Assembly: GCF_030915485.1 (NCBI RefSeq)
Contig: NZ_CP133266.1
Coordinates: 868,001-932,000, forward strand
From: Neobacillus sp. PS3-40
Lineage (GTDB): Bacteria > Bacillota > Bacilli > Bacillales > Cytobacillaceae
DNA length: 64,000 nucleotides
Direction: 5' to 3'
The notes below the pieces were generated by a model that saw only the letters and a list, made by a program, of their open reading frames with translations, was not told the DNA's origin and did not search any database. Below are positions 38,138 through 46,827 of the stretch, piece after piece (position 1 is the stretch's first letter; the number at the start of each line of letters is the position of its first letter). Made by a program: the position numbers and the translations under genes.

Positions 38138-38776
38138 TTTAGATATATTCATGACTGTCCTCATTAGGCCTGGTGAAAGGTATGTTTCAATCACTGATGC
38201 TATTGATATAAAAATAATTGCAACAACGAAAGTGAGAATATATCTTCTGAAAACTGGCATAATCGGCTGGCTGTATTTTTTCATAAACTGTTTTCTTATC
38301 ATTATAAAGGAAAAAGATACAGACAAGGCTGCCATGATAATAAAAACAGGAATAATAATTATGTTTTGCGGCAATATCGAAACAGAAGCAAGGATAAACC
38401 CCTTCCAACTCAATTGGCTAACCAAAAATCCAACTGTAAAGCCGACTACCATTCCTTTTATAAATAGAAGGATCAAAATAACTGGCAGACCAATAATTGA
38501 AATACCAAGAACCCATATGAGCCCGATAAATTTACTGTTATGAAGAAAGCTTTGTATGAATAAATCATTCGTTGGTGCCACTTTTCCATTAGAAACTTCT
38601 CCAAAAAATTGCGATAAATAGTAGAATAGATCTTGTTTTTGTGTAAAACTCATGCTATTTACGACAATTGCCCCAAAAATTACACCCATGAGAAATAAAA
38701 CAATGATAAATAAAAAAGTTGAGGAATGATCACGGAAATAATTGGCGACAACGTTCTGGTAAATTCGTTTCTTCAT
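38132..38776 (-). CDS. spoIIM: Stage II sporulation protein M (SpoIIM)
   Basis: 214 residues, five to six membrane helices; starts MKKRIYQNVVANYFRDHSSTFLFIIVLFLMGVIFGAIVVNSM. Part of the SpoIID-SpoIIM-SpoIIP machine that degrades septal peptidoglycan during engulfment. ATG 38776 follows AGGAGG. A sigma-E promoter lies at 38808-38836. Confidence 0.95.
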   Translation of the reverse strand: MKKRIYQNVVANYFRDHSSTFLFIIVLFLMGVIFGAIVVNSMSFTQKQDLFYYLSQFFGEVSNGKVAPTNDLFIQSFLHNSKFIGLIWVLGISIIGLPVILILLFIKGMVVGFTVGFLVSQLSWKGFILASVSILPQNIIIIPVFIIMAALSVSFSFIMIRKQFMKKYSQPIMPVFRRYILTFVVAIIFISIASVIETYLSPGLMRTVMNISKL

Positions 38777-38807
38777 TTATCATTTCCTCCTAAAAATCAA
38801 TTATTAA

Positions 38808-38836
38808 ATTTTATGCCTGTCCATTTTTTCTATGAC
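38808..38836 (-). promoter_or_regulatory. Sigma-E promoter of spoIIM
   Basis: GTCATAGA (38829-38836), 13-base spacer, CATAAAAT (38808-38815). Only three mismatches in total to GTCATATT / CATACAAT. spoIIM is sigma-E dependent in B. subtilis. Confidence 0.7.
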
Positions 38837-39018
38837 AAAAAAGTAAGAAAAACCTGGAAAGGCCTGGAGGACACTGAAAAAGTGCCTTTAAGGGAGAAAA
38901 AGAAGCTTAAAAGAGGAGACCCAATGGTATTAACTCAAGGTTCTAAATATTGTAAAGTTACAAGCATTTTTTTAAAGTCTCTTTTGGCATAAATGGTTTT
39001 TTAGACATAACTTTGCCC

Positions 39019-39144
39019 GTTGATTTCCGCTCCGGGCACTTGCTTTCCGCGGGGAGGGATGGGAGCCTCCTCGGCGTACCGCCTGTGGGGTCTCCCATTC
39101 CCTCTATTCCAGCAGGAGTCAAATGCCCTCCGCTCCCATCAACT
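39019..39144. repeat. GC-rich Bacillus intergenic repeat
   Basis: Begins GTTGATTTCCGCTCCGGGCA and ends CCGCTCCCATCAACT, with GCTTTCCGCGGGG, GCCTCCTCGGCG, GCCTGTGGGGTCTCCCAT and AGCAGGAGTC inside. From memory this is a well-known dispersed intergenic sequence in many Bacillus genomes, able to fold into a long hairpin. It is clearly more GC-rich than its surroundings. The rest of 38837-39018 shows no supported feature. Confidence 0.7.
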
Positions 39145-39189
39145 CAGGTAGTAAAGCAGGAAAATCTGAAAACATTCTTTTAAAAAAAA

Positions 39190-39225
39190 TAAAATCAAGG
39201 ACCTAAAAAAAGGTCCTTGATTTAT
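39190..39225. terminator. Bidirectional terminator after the endoQ gene
   Basis: AAATCAAGGACC / GGTCCTTGATTT with an A-rich loop, 58 bases past the stop codon. Confidence 0.85.
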
Positions 39226-39282
39226 ATTTGAATATCAACAGGAAAATTTAACAGCCTTTCTTTAAAAAATATATCCAACCTT

Positions 39283-40446
39283 TTATTCAGCAATTTTTCC
39301 GTATCTTCCTCCGCCACCGGCAAACAAGTTTATTTTTCCTTCACGAGCTTTCGCGATGAGTTCAGCAATTTTGATTGGAACAACCTCTTTCAATGCATCA
39401 TCAGGTACTTCATGCAAAATTGCCATTTCGGTTCCAAAATGTTGGAGTAGCTTATCAAGCATTTTTGGTCCCAGACCTGGAATAAACTCGAGTGGGACCT
39501 GATGAATATAAGGTGGTCGTCCCATTTTACCTTCTTCTGCTGTTTTTAGTTCTAAAATCCGATCTGCCACACCTTTGATTATCTTTCCTTTTCCACAATG
39601 CGGACATGCATTATCTTCCGTGCTTACATGATTCAAGCAATCAGCACAAACAGTCTTATGGTACTTACCAAGCTTTGGATCAAGACCATAGTTGGCGATA
39701 ACCCTTCTACCCTCGGTTCCTTGTAATACTTTTTTTAACTCTAGGAATGTGGGCTCACTCATTTCCATTACTTGATATTCACGAGCAATTTTTGCTAAAG
39801 AATGGGCATCTGAATTGGTGACGAATGTGAAGTCATGTAGTTCTTTTATTTGTTCAGCCATTTCTGTATCAGAGCTTAATCCTAGTTCAATTCCATCGAT
39901 TAAACTTGGGTCCAATACTTCTGTTAAAGATTGATTGACTCCCTTCCCATAAAGACTTTTAAATGGGGTAAAGACATGGGCTGGTATAAATAAACCACCT
40001 AATTCTTTTACTTTTCTCTGTAGTTCAATTCCTGTTATATATACTCGCTGTGTGCTTAAGGTTATATTTTTCAAATGACCTGATAACCAAGAAGAGAAAA
40101 TTCTCATTATTTTAATGGTTGGAAAATAGCAAAGCATATGCATGGGACCATTGCACTGTTCATCGTAGATTTCCAATTCCGAGCCTGGAATTACAGTTAA
40201 ATCTCCGTATATCAATCCTCCATCGGGATGCTCAACTAATTCCCCATTTGCCAAGAGATTCTCCATTTCAAGGATCACTTCAGGTGACTGGCTATCAATG
40301 ATCCCAACCATATTTAGACCTTTCTCATTTCTTGCATGCTCAATGATATTGGTAAAGGTCAATGATTTTGCCCCGGTTATTTTAACAGGCTTGCCTGTCC
40401 AAGTCCGACCTATATGAATGTGTAAATCTACATAGTAATGTTTCAT
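39283..40446 (-). CDS. Endonuclease Q family protein (PHP domain; YqxK-like)
   Basis: 387 residues. PHP metal site YVDLHIHIG (residues 5-12), PGSELEIYDE, HMLCYFP, FIPAHVFTPFKS, TNSDAHS. A C4 zinc motif follows (CADCLNHVSTEDNACPHCG, near 275-293), and a helix-hairpin-helix near 325-355 (EFIPGLGPKMLDKLLQHFG). This is the EndoQ architecture: an enzyme that nicks DNA 5' to deaminated bases or abasic sites, characterised in archaea and in Bacillus pumilus. Overlaps nudF by four bases. Confidence 0.85.
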   Translation of the reverse strand: MKHYYVDLHIHIGRTWTGKPVKITGAKSLTFTNIIEHARNEKGLNMVGIIDSQSPEVILEMENLLANGELVEHPDGGLIYGDLTVIPGSELEIYDEQCNGPMHMLCYFPTIKIMRIFSSWLSGHLKNITLSTQRVYITGIELQRKVKELGGLFIPAHVFTPFKSLYGKGVNQSLTEVLDPSLIDGIELGLSSDTEMAEQIKELHDFTFVTNSDAHSLAKIAREYQVMEMSEPTFLELKKVLQGTEGRRVIANYGLDPKLGKYHKTVCADCLNHVSTEDNACPHCGKGKIIKGVADRILELKTAEEGKMGRPPYIHQVPLEFIPGLGPKMLDKLLQHFGTEMAILHEVPDDALKEVVPIKIAELIAKAREGKINLFAGGGGRYGKIAE

Positions 40447-40997
40447 TTTTTTGCCAACACTTCTTGTAATTGCATGTATTGAACTGCAAAGACCGTTTTT
40501 GCATCAAAGATTTTTTGGTCTTTTATGTATCGAATTGCTTCTTCAAGAGTCAACTCTTCTAAGTCGATAAATTCATCCTCATCAAGTGGAGCTGAATTTT
40601 CTTTTTTCACTAGTCCCCTCGCAATGTATACATGGACAATTTCATCAGAAAATCCTGGAGAAGTATAAAAGGAGTTCAACAGTTCAAGACTTCCACATTC
40701 ATACCCTGTTTCTTCTTCCAACTCTCTACGTGCACAAGCTGCCGGCTCCTCACCTTTTTCAAGTTTTCCAGCTGGTATTTCAACAATTGTCCGATCAAGT
40801 GCTTTGCGGAATTGCTCAACCATTACAATTTTATTTTCATCCGTTATTGCTAAAATAGCCACAGCACCTGGATGCTTGATAATTTCACGCTTTGCTTCTT
40901 TCCCATTTGGAAGTTCCACATCTTCTAGATAAAGACTAATTACTTTACCTGAAAACAGTTTTTCAGAGCGGATCGTTTTTTCTTCAAGACGGCTCAT
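40443..40997 (-). CDS. nudF: ADP-ribose pyrophosphatase NudF
   Basis: 184 residues from ATG 40997 (AGGAG upstream), same length class as B. subtilis NudF. Nudix box GKLEKGEEPAACARRELEEETGY near residues 77-99. Hydrolyses ADP-ribose. Divergent from mciZ, with a 73-base gap; coupled to the EndoQ gene downstream. Confidence 0.93.
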   Translation of the reverse strand: MSRLEEKTIRSEKLFSGKVISLYLEDVELPNGKEAKREIIKHPGAVAILAITDENKIVMVEQFRKALDRTIVEIPAGKLEKGEEPAACARRELEEETGYECGSLELLNSFYTSPGFSDEIVHVYIARGLVKKENSAPLDEDEFIDLEELTLEEAIRYIKDQKIFDAKTVFAVQYMQLQEVLAKK

Positions 40998-41070
40998 TTC
41001 GCTCACTCCTGTTCTAATCCTATATATTTTGCTCATATAGTTTACCATACTTTAATTGGAGGGGTATGGG

Positions 41071-41202
41071 GTGAAGATATACGTACACGAAAAAGGAATT
41101 ATCCTTGTTGGCAAAGGATGGGAAGTAATACAAAAGCTTAAAGAATACAACAAATATTATTCTTCCGTTTCCGAGTGGATTCAAAACACAGCTAAAAAAT
41201 AG
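41071..41202 (+). CDS. mciZ: MciZ, mother-cell inhibitor of FtsZ
   Basis: 43 residues from GTG 41071, behind GGAGGGG. Translation MKIYVHEKGIILVGKGWEVI then QKLKEYNKYYSSVSEWIQNTAKK. It matches B. subtilis MciZ (40 residues; shared pattern KG-xx-LVGK-x-WE-xxxKLKEY and a WI near the C-terminus) and has the same place between nudF and yqkF. In B. subtilis the peptide is made under sigma-E and caps FtsZ filaments in the mother cell. Confidence 0.92.
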   Translation: MKIYVHEKGIILVGKGWEVIQKLKEYNKYYSSVSEWIQNTAKK

Positions 41203-41265
41203 CTATAGTTTGTAGACTCCCCCATTCTCTTGTAAAATGAAGCAAAAGAAAGTAGGGGTGGATCT

Positions 41266-42177
41266 GTGAAAAAACGCCAACTTGGAAACTCTGATTTATA
41301 TGTAACGGAATTAGGACTTGGCTGTATGTCAATTGGTACAGATGAATTGACTGCCAGACTCATTATTGAGGCTGCTCTTTTTGAAGGTGTAAATTATTTT
41401 GATACCGCAGATCTGTATGATGCTGGAAAAAATGAAACTTTTGTTGGGAGTACTTTAAAGAAAGTTCGCGACAAAGTTATTATCGCTACAAAGGTCGGGA
41501 ACCGCTGGAATAAGAACAAAGATAGCTGGTCTTGGGACCCATCTAAGAAGTACATAAAAGAAGAAGTAAAAAATAGTTTAAAACGACTTGGAACTGATTA
41601 TATTGATCTTTATCAGCTTCATGGTGGAACAATCGAAGATCCCATTGATGAAATTATTGATACATTTGAAGAATTGAAAGTAGAAGGACTTATTCGCTAT
41701 TATGGAATTTCCTCGATTCGTCCGAATGTTATTCGTGAATATGTGGCGAAATCTAAAATCGTTTCTGTGATGATGCAATACAGCATCTTGGATAGGCGCC
41801 CAGAAGAAGATACTTTGCCAATGCTACATGACCATGGAATTAGTGTTGTAACCAGAGGACCACTTGCAAAAGGATTACTTAGCGAGAAGATGATTGGAAA
41901 ATCTTCTCAGAAGGGCTATTTGGACTATAGCTGTGATGAGTTAAATACAATCTTACCAATGCTCAAGGAGAAGATGGCTCCCGCTCGTTCTTTAACGGAG
42001 ATAGCTCTTCAATATAACCTTGCAAACCCCACCGTTGCTTCAGTCGTTACCGGCGCAAGTAGTGTAGAACAAATTCAAGCAAACGCAAACGCAATAGATG
42101 GACGAGGTCTGACAAAAGAAGAAATATTGCTGATCAAAGAGATTTCAAAGGGACAGGTCTACAACGAACATCGATAA
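41266..42177 (+). CDS. yqkF: Aldo/keto reductase YqkF
   Basis: 303 residues from GTG 41266 with GTAGGGG upstream. TIM-barrel AKR: GLGCMSIGTDE, catalytic Asp and Tyr in YFDTADLYDAGKNE, Lys in VIIATKVGNRW, His in YQLHGGT and an NADP-binding VTGASSVEQI tail. Substrate unknown. Follows mciZ on the same strand. Confidence 0.93.
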   Translation: MKKRQLGNSDLYVTELGLGCMSIGTDELTARLIIEAALFEGVNYFDTADLYDAGKNETFVGSTLKKVRDKVIIATKVGNRWNKNKDSWSWDPSKKYIKEEVKNSLKRLGTDYIDLYQLHGGTIEDPIDEIIDTFEELKVEGLIRYYGISSIRPNVIREYVAKSKIVSVMMQYSILDRRPEEDTLPMLHDHGISVVTRGPLAKGLLSEKMIGKSSQKGYLDYSCDELNTILPMLKEKMAPARSLTEIALQYNLANPTVASVVTGASSVEQIQANANAIDGRGLTKEEILLIKEISKGQVYNEHR

Positions 42178-42182
42178 TAAAT

Positions 42183-42220
42183 GAGAGGAGAGCCTTTTGT
42201 TATCGGCTCTCCTCTCTTTT
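42183..42220. terminator. Bidirectional terminator between yqkF and the GrpB gene
   Basis: GAGAGGAGAGCC / GGCTCTCCTCTC with TTTT after it; serves the convergent genes. Confidence 0.85.
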
Positions 42221-42739
42221 ATTCGACCAATTTTTCGCTTCTTGTTCAAGCTCTTTAATAATTGGATTTTTAAAGTCCATATAGGCTTCAATATCAAAAG
42301 GGAATTTCTTTGCAGCGGTTTCTTTAATTTTTGCATAACGTTGGGCTTCTTTTGGATGCATTCGTAGATAATCACGAAAAACAAGGTGCCGGTTTATTTC
42401 AGGACTACCTTTTTGGAAAGCATGCAAATGATAAAGACGCTCACCTATTTCATTACTTTTTATAAAAAAGCGCCTGCCCTTTATGCTATTTTCTCCTTTT
42501 GAACTATAACCTACTTGCACCAGTTCCGGCGTTAGTAAATCAATAATCTTAATATCATTTACTTCCGCTAGTATATCAATAATAGGCTTAGCACTTAAAC
42601 CATGAACTGATGTGCTTCCTATGTGGTGGATAACAATTTGATCTGGCTCCATAATCTTGAGAATTCTTTGTTTCTCTTCTTTATATAGCAGTATCCATTC
42701 CCTCTGATACGGAATAACTTCGACCTTGCGCAATTGCAT
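42200..42739 (-). CDS. GrpB family protein (UPF0157)
   Basis: 179 residues; GrpB signature YQREWILLYKEEKQRILKIM ... IHHIGSTSVHGLSAKPIIDILAEV ... FRDYLRMHPKEAQRYAKIKE. The family is nucleotidyltransferase-like by fold and its function is not established; in B. subtilis YqkA carries such a domain. Its ATG overlaps the yqkE stop codon by one base (TAATG). Confidence 0.88.
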   Translation of the reverse strand: MQLRKVEVIPYQREWILLYKEEKQRILKIMEPDQIVIHHIGSTSVHGLSAKPIIDILAEVNDIKIIDLLTPELVQVGYSSKGENSIKGRRFFIKSNEIGERLYHLHAFQKGSPEINRHLVFRDYLRMHPKEAQRYAKIKETAAKKFPFDIEAYMDFKNPIIKELEQEAKNWSNKREESR

Positions 42740-42981
42740 TATTTAAATTCCTTCCAATTCATACCGCTCTCATTCAATAATTCTTCAAAAGATTTATTTT
42801 TTTCCTTTAATCTACGTTCTTCTCGCTTTCTTTGTTCTTCTTCCTCTTTCTTTTTCACTTCTGTTGCTTTTAGCTCATGTTGTTTTTCTTTTAATTGTTT
42901 GAATAAATCCTGATTGATCATATCTCCAAGTGTTACCACTGCATCATCTTTTTTCGCTTTTGGCTTTGGTTGTTTTTTCAT
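42739..42981 (-). CDS. yqkE: YqkE family protein (DUF3886)
   Basis: 80 residues, highly charged and largely coiled coil (LFKQLKEKQHELKATEVKKKEEEEQRKREERRLKEKNKSFEELL). Matches the YqkE family, function unknown. In B. subtilis it lies between yqkD and yqkF; here a grpB-like gene and the sco cluster flank it. Confidence 0.85.
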   Translation of the reverse strand: MKKQPKPKAKKDDAVVTLGDMINQDLFKQLKEKQHELKATEVKKKEEEEQRKREERRLKEKNKSFEELLNESGMNWKEFK

Positions 42982-43032
42982 TCTTGGCTACTCCTTTATT
43001 ACTATTTTAAAACCATATTATAGCATGGAATG

Positions 43033-43072
43033 AAAAAAAGCAGGCTGTATGAGACCCAACCAACCTGCTTAT
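43033..43072 (-). terminator. Intrinsic terminator of scoA-scoB
   Basis: AAGCAGG / CCTGCTT stem with a 19-base loop and TTTTTTT on the minus strand, just past the scoB stop. Confidence 0.7.
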
Positions 43073-43076
43073 TTTA

Positions 43077-43745
43077 TCAATAAGTGTTTAACCTAACACT
43101 ATCATCAACATGTAAAATAGCTTCTGTTGAGTTGATAACATCCTCTACAGAAAACCCTTCTGCTACCTCTACTAGTTTCAATCCTGATTCGGTTACATCC
43201 ATAACCGCCCGTTCAGTGATAATCCGGTCAACTACACCTTTTCCTGTAAGGGGTAATGTACATTGTTTTAAAATTTTTGATTCCCCTTGTTTATTCACAT
43301 GCTCCATGATAACAATGATTTTTCGGGCTCCGTGGACAAGGTCCATTGCCCCCCCCATTCCTTTAATCATTTTCCCTGGAATCATCCAGTTGGCCAAATC
43401 ACCGCTTTCAGAAACCTCCATTCCACCAAGAATGGCTACATTGATGTGCCCTCCACGAATCATTGCGAACGATTCAGAGCTATCAAAATAGGCTGCACCA
43501 CTAATCGTGGTGACTGTCTCCTTACCAGCATTTATTAAATCAGGATCAACCTCTTCCTCACTTGGATATGGTCCAATTCCAAGCAAACCATTTTCCGACT
43601 GTAGCACTACTTGTTTATTTTCTGAAATATAATTAGCAACAAGTGTTGGCATTCCAATTCCAAGGTTTACATAAAAACCATTTTCAATCTCCTTTTCTGC
43701 TCGTCTGGCAATTCTCTCTCTGACAGTACCTTTATCATTCGCCAT
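43077..43745 (-). CDS. scoB: 3-oxoacid CoA-transferase subunit B (ScoB)
   Basis: 222 residues. Family I CoA-transferase beta subunit: [15 protein letters not shown], catalytic glutamate Glu51 in [39 protein letters not shown]. With ScoA it moves CoA between succinyl-CoA (or similar) and acetoacetate. Starts 14 bases after scoA. The cluster with HMG-CoA lyase suggests ketone-body or leucine breakdown. Confidence 0.94.
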   Translation of the reverse strand: MANDKGTVRERIARRAEKEIENGFYVNLGIGMPTLVANYISENKQVVLQSENGLLGIGPYPSEEEVDPDLINAGKETVTTISGAAYFDSSESFAMIRGGHINVAILGGMEVSESGDLANWMIPGKMIKGMGGAMDLVHGARKIIVIMEHVNKQGESKILKQCTLPLTGKGVVDRIITERAVMDVTESGLKLVEVAEGFSVEDVINSTEAILHVDDSVRLNTY

Positions 43746-43758
43746 ATTTGCTCTCCCC

Positions 43759-44448
43759 CTATTTCCTTACGGTTAATCTCTCGATTTTTTTTTCCTGTAC
43801 CCCAGCAATAAGCGTTTGAACATAAATGCTTGGAGTGTGGATATAATTCGGGTCAAGCTCACCAATTCCATAAAGCATTTCAACTTCCGCAATCGTTACT
43901 TTTCCCGCTGCGGCAATCACTGGATTAAAATTTCGAGCTGTTTTATGATAAACGAGATTACCCATCCTATCAGCCTTCCATGCTCGGACAAGGCTAAAAT
44001 CAGCAGTCAGTGCTTCTTCCAAAAGATACTCTTTTCCATTAAAAATTCTTATTTCTTTTCCTTCAGCAATTGGAGTTCCTACACCTGCGGGAGTAAAAAA
44101 TGCTGGTATGCCAGCTCCACCAGCACGTATTTTTTCCGCTAAAGTTCCTTGCGGAATCAGTTCTACTTCTATTTCACCTGTCAAGACTTGTCTCTCAAAC
44201 TCTTTATTTTCGCCAACATAAGAGCCAACCATCTTTTTGATTTGCTTGTTATTTAATAAGAGCCCTAGCCCCCATTCATCCACACCACAGTTATTGGATA
44301 TTACAGTTAAATTCTTGACACCTTTTTCAACTAACGCCAAGATCAGGTTTTCTGGAATACCGCATAGTCCGAAGCCGCCTACCATTAAAGTAGCACCATC
44401 TTGAATCTCAGCAACTGCTTCTTGAAAGGATTCACAAACCTTTTTCAT
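43759..44448 (-). CDS. scoA: 3-oxoacid CoA-transferase subunit A (ScoA)
   Basis: 229 residues. CoA-transferase alpha signature [20 protein letters not shown] near residues 18-37, [16 protein letters not shown], and [25 protein letters not shown]. Pairs with ScoB. Its start is 163 bases from the divergent HMG-CoA lyase gene, so the two units may share regulation. Confidence 0.94.
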   Translation of the reverse strand: MKKVCESFQEAVAEIQDGATLMVGGFGLCGIPENLILALVEKGVKNLTVISNNCGVDEWGLGLLLNNKQIKKMVGSYVGENKEFERQVLTGEIEVELIPQGTLAEKIRAGGAGIPAFFTPAGVGTPIAEGKEIRIFNGKEYLLEEALTADFSLVRAWKADRMGNLVYHKTARNFNPVIAAAGKVTIAEVEMLYGIGELDPNYIHTPSIYVQTLIAGVQEKKIERLTVRK

Positions 44449-44552
44449 TCTGTTTTTCCTCCTACCTCTTTTTTTCTATCCACTTCTTGTTCAATAAATA
44501 TTTCGAGTGGCAAATCGAAATTTCCTCTATTTTTAGAAAATTTATATTATTC

Positions 44553-44582
44553 TTGATTTTAATAAATCAATTACTCTACAAT
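44553..44582 (+). promoter_or_regulatory. Promoter with inverted repeat for HMG-CoA lyase gene
   Basis: TTGATT (44553-44558), 18 bases, TACAAT (44577-44582). The palindrome TTGATTT-TAAT-AAATCAA (44553-44570) starts at the -35 box and fills the spacer, a likely repressor site in the divergent sco/lyase interval. Confidence 0.5.
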
Positions 44583-44611
44583 GAAAATATGAGATCTAGG
44601 GGGAGGATATG

Positions 44612-45514
44612 ATGCTTACATTACCGAAAAAGGCAACTATTATTGAAGTCGGTCCACGCGATGGACTTCAAAATGAAAAATTGTTTGTTCCTACTGAAAT
44701 AAAAAAACAATTTATTGCCTCTTTAAGAGGAGCTGGCATAAAGGAAATGGAGCTTACTTCATTTGTTTCGCCACAATGGGTTCCACAAATGGCTGATGCT
44801 GCTGAAGTTGTTTTTGAGTGTCTTGATTCACTTACACGGAACTTTGTCCTTGCACCAAATCAAAAAGGAATTAACCGTGTGTATATGACTAATTGCAATG
44901 CAGTTGCTGTCTTTATCGGTGTTAGCGACAGCTTTAACCAAAGAAACATTAACAAAACCACACAACAAGGCATGGCAGAATTGATACCCCTCATCCAAGA
45001 ACTCAAAGAAAAGCACTATTTTGTTCGTGCTTGCATCTCCACTGCCTTTTACTGCCCTTTTGAAGGGAAAATCGATCCATCTCACACGATAAAACTCTGC
45101 CACGAATTTGTAGAAGCCGGAGTTGACGAATTAAGTGTTGCCGATACCATCGGGATGGCTGCTCCAAATGAGGTCTATTCCTTGTTCTCACAATTAAAAA
45201 CCACATTTGGCAACATACTTTTAACTGCCCATTTTCATGATACAAGGAAGCTAGCTCTTTCAAATATTTTGGCCGCACTTCAGGCTGGAATAGACCGATT
45301 TGACACATCTGCTGGCGGTCTTGGAGGCTGCCCCTTTGCACCTGGTGCAGCTGGAAATGTCGCGACAGAGGATGTTGTTTATATGTTGGAACGAATGGAC
45401 ATCAACACAGGCATTGATCTCAACAAACTACTTGAAGCGATTGAAATTATACGCCCCCATCTTTCGAGGCCGATTGAAAGTACGTATTTTCGGTTAAATA
45501 CATTTGCCAACTAA
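44612..45514 (+). CDS. Hydroxymethylglutaryl-CoA lyase (YngG-like)
   Basis: 300 residues from ATG 44612 (GGAGG five bases upstream; an ATG directly before it is the alternative). HMGL-like TIM barrel: EVGPRDGLQNEK, metal ligands Asp and HFHDTRKLALSN, and the lyase signature DTSAGGLGGCPFAPGAAGN with the active-site cysteine near 265. Splits HMG-CoA to acetyl-CoA and acetoacetate; acetoacetate would feed ScoAB. Confidence 0.94.
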   Translation: MLTLPKKATIIEVGPRDGLQNEKLFVPTEIKKQFIASLRGAGIKEMELTSFVSPQWVPQMADAAEVVFECLDSLTRNFVLAPNQKGINRVYMTNCNAVAVFIGVSDSFNQRNINKTTQQGMAELIPLIQELKEKHYFVRACISTAFYCPFEGKIDPSHTIKLCHEFVEAGVDELSVADTIGMAAPNEVYSLFSQLKTTFGNILLTAHFHDTRKLALSNILAALQAGIDRFDTSAGGLGGCPFAPGAAGNVATEDVVYMLERMDINTGIDLNKLLEAIEIIRPHLSRPIESTYFRLNTFAN

Positions 45515-45588
45515 CCATTTTGTACGAATAAGGAGTCTCCTATTTACTCATCTTAATAATGAAACCATTATTGGAAGGAGATTTCATA

Positions 45589-45720
45589 ATGAGCCAAAAA
45601 CGGGACAAAGGCTATAGCCAAAAAGGGCAACCAAATGCCGAAACAGGAAAGCGGATGATTGCTTCGGAGGAACTTGAAAAGGCTCTCCATCCAACGAAGC
45701 GCCAAAACTCTGAACAATAA
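45589..45720 (+). CDS. Small hydrophilic protein, unknown
   Basis: 43 residues from ATG 45589, behind GGAAGGAG. MSQKRDKGYSQKGQPNAETG then KRMIASEELEKALHPTKRQNSEQ. Highly charged, no hydrophobic stretch. A terminator follows 17 bases after the stop. The good ribosome site and terminator argue that it is real. I do not recognise the family. Confidence 0.65.
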   Translation: MSQKRDKGYSQKGQPNAETGKRMIASEELEKALHPTKRQNSEQ

Positions 45721-45736
45721 CTACCTTATTTACACC

Positions 45737-45766
45737 AAAAGCCGCTACAAGATAAGCGGCTTTTTA
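45737..45766 (+). terminator. Terminator after the 43-residue gene
   Basis: AAAAGCCGCT / AGCGGCTTTTT hairpin. Confidence 0.8.
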
Positions 45767-45804
45767 TGTGTTTAGAGGAATATATATTTTGGGAGGTGTT
45801 GTAT

Positions 45805-46728
45805 ATGAGAAGGACATTTCGAATCCTGTTTACTTCTTTCTTTTTTTTCCTTTCACTTGGTTTATATTTCACTAATCGGCTTATGTATATTAAAAAGAAG
45901 GATGACGATTTTATTTTAAAACGGGAGAAGGACGCTGGAAGAATAAATCTTGAGGAATTTGATTCTCTTCCAAAACGCGATGTTTTCATCACTTCTCCCT
46001 TTGGTTATCCAATCAAGGGCGTTCTTGTGGAGCCTCATCCAAGCAATCGCTATATCATTTTCGCGCATGGCGTTACTGAAACCAAAATGAATTCCATCAA
46101 GTATATGAACATTTTCTTGAAGCACGGTTTCAATGCCCTTATCTATGACCATCGACGTCACGGAGAATCTGGTGGAAAGACGACAAGTTTTGGTCATTAT
46201 GAAAAATTTGATTTAAAAGCTGTTATTGATTGGCTGAAAAAAGAAAAAGGAACTGATCTTGTGTTCGGAATTCATGGCGAATCAATGGGGGCTGCAACAA
46301 TGCTTTTATATGCAGGAATGCTTGAGGATGGAGCTGACTTTTATATTGCTGACTGCCCCTTTTCCGACTTTAAAGAGCAGCTTAGCTTTCACATAAAAAA
46401 AGAAATCAAGCTTCCGCCAGGATTGTTTCTTTTCGTTGCCGATTTATTTCTGCGCATCCGTGATAAATATTCGATCCATCATGTCTCTCCTATTACCGTG
46501 ATCGAAAAAATCCAACATCCAATTCTGTTCATTCACAGTCAAAAGGATGACTTTATTCTTCCCTCGATGTCTAAAGATCTTTTTGCACAAAAAAAGGGAA
46601 TGAAAATGCTCTATCTTGCTGCCAACGGTCTACATGCTCAATCCTTTAACAAAAACAGCCAAGATTACGAAAATGTGATTGTTGAATTTTTACAGAAATA
46701 TGTTGGTTCTGAATCCTTTTCAATTTAA
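45805..46728 (+). CDS. yqkD: Alpha/beta hydrolase YqkD
   Basis: 307 residues from ATG 45805 (GGGAGG upstream; extension to 45766 not supported). N-terminal membrane helix (residues 6-22). Serine hydrolase core: oxyanion IFAHGVTETKMN, nucleophile GIHGESMGAA, acid in HSQKDDFILP, histidine in ANGLHAQSF. Membrane-anchored esterase-like enzyme, substrate unknown. Confidence 0.9.
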   Translation: MRRTFRILFTSFFFFLSLGLYFTNRLMYIKKKDDDFILKREKDAGRINLEEFDSLPKRDVFITSPFGYPIKGVLVEPHPSNRYIIFAHGVTETKMNSIKYMNIFLKHGFNALIYDHRRHGESGGKTTSFGHYEKFDLKAVIDWLKKEKGTDLVFGIHGESMGAATMLLYAGMLEDGADFYIADCPFSDFKEQLSFHIKKEIKLPPGLFLFVADLFLRIRDKYSIHHVSPITVIEKIQHPILFIHSQKDDFILPSMSKDLFAQKKGMKMLYLAANGLHAQSFNKNSQDYENVIVEFLQKYVGSESFSI

Positions 46729-46793
46729 AAAAGATACCCGAAGAAGCTTTATTCAAGGTTAAAAACGCCTGCTATGCTGCTTCTTATTCTTTT

Positions 46794-46827
46794 TAAAATA
46801 CAGACTATCCCATTAGGTCAGTCTGTT
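46794..46827 (-). terminator. Terminator overlapping the yqkB stop
   Basis: ACAGACT / AGTCTGT with ATTTT on the minus strand. Confidence 0.7.

Noticed and set aside
38726-38992. 88-codon plus-strand reading frame upstream of spoIIM
   Set aside because: No ribosome site, overlaps the spoIIM start and its sigma-E promoter on the other strand, low-complexity lysine-rich translation.
45003-45341. 112-codon minus-strand frame inside the HMG-CoA lyase gene
   Set aside because: Antisense shadow of a well-supported enzyme gene; no family match or ribosome site.
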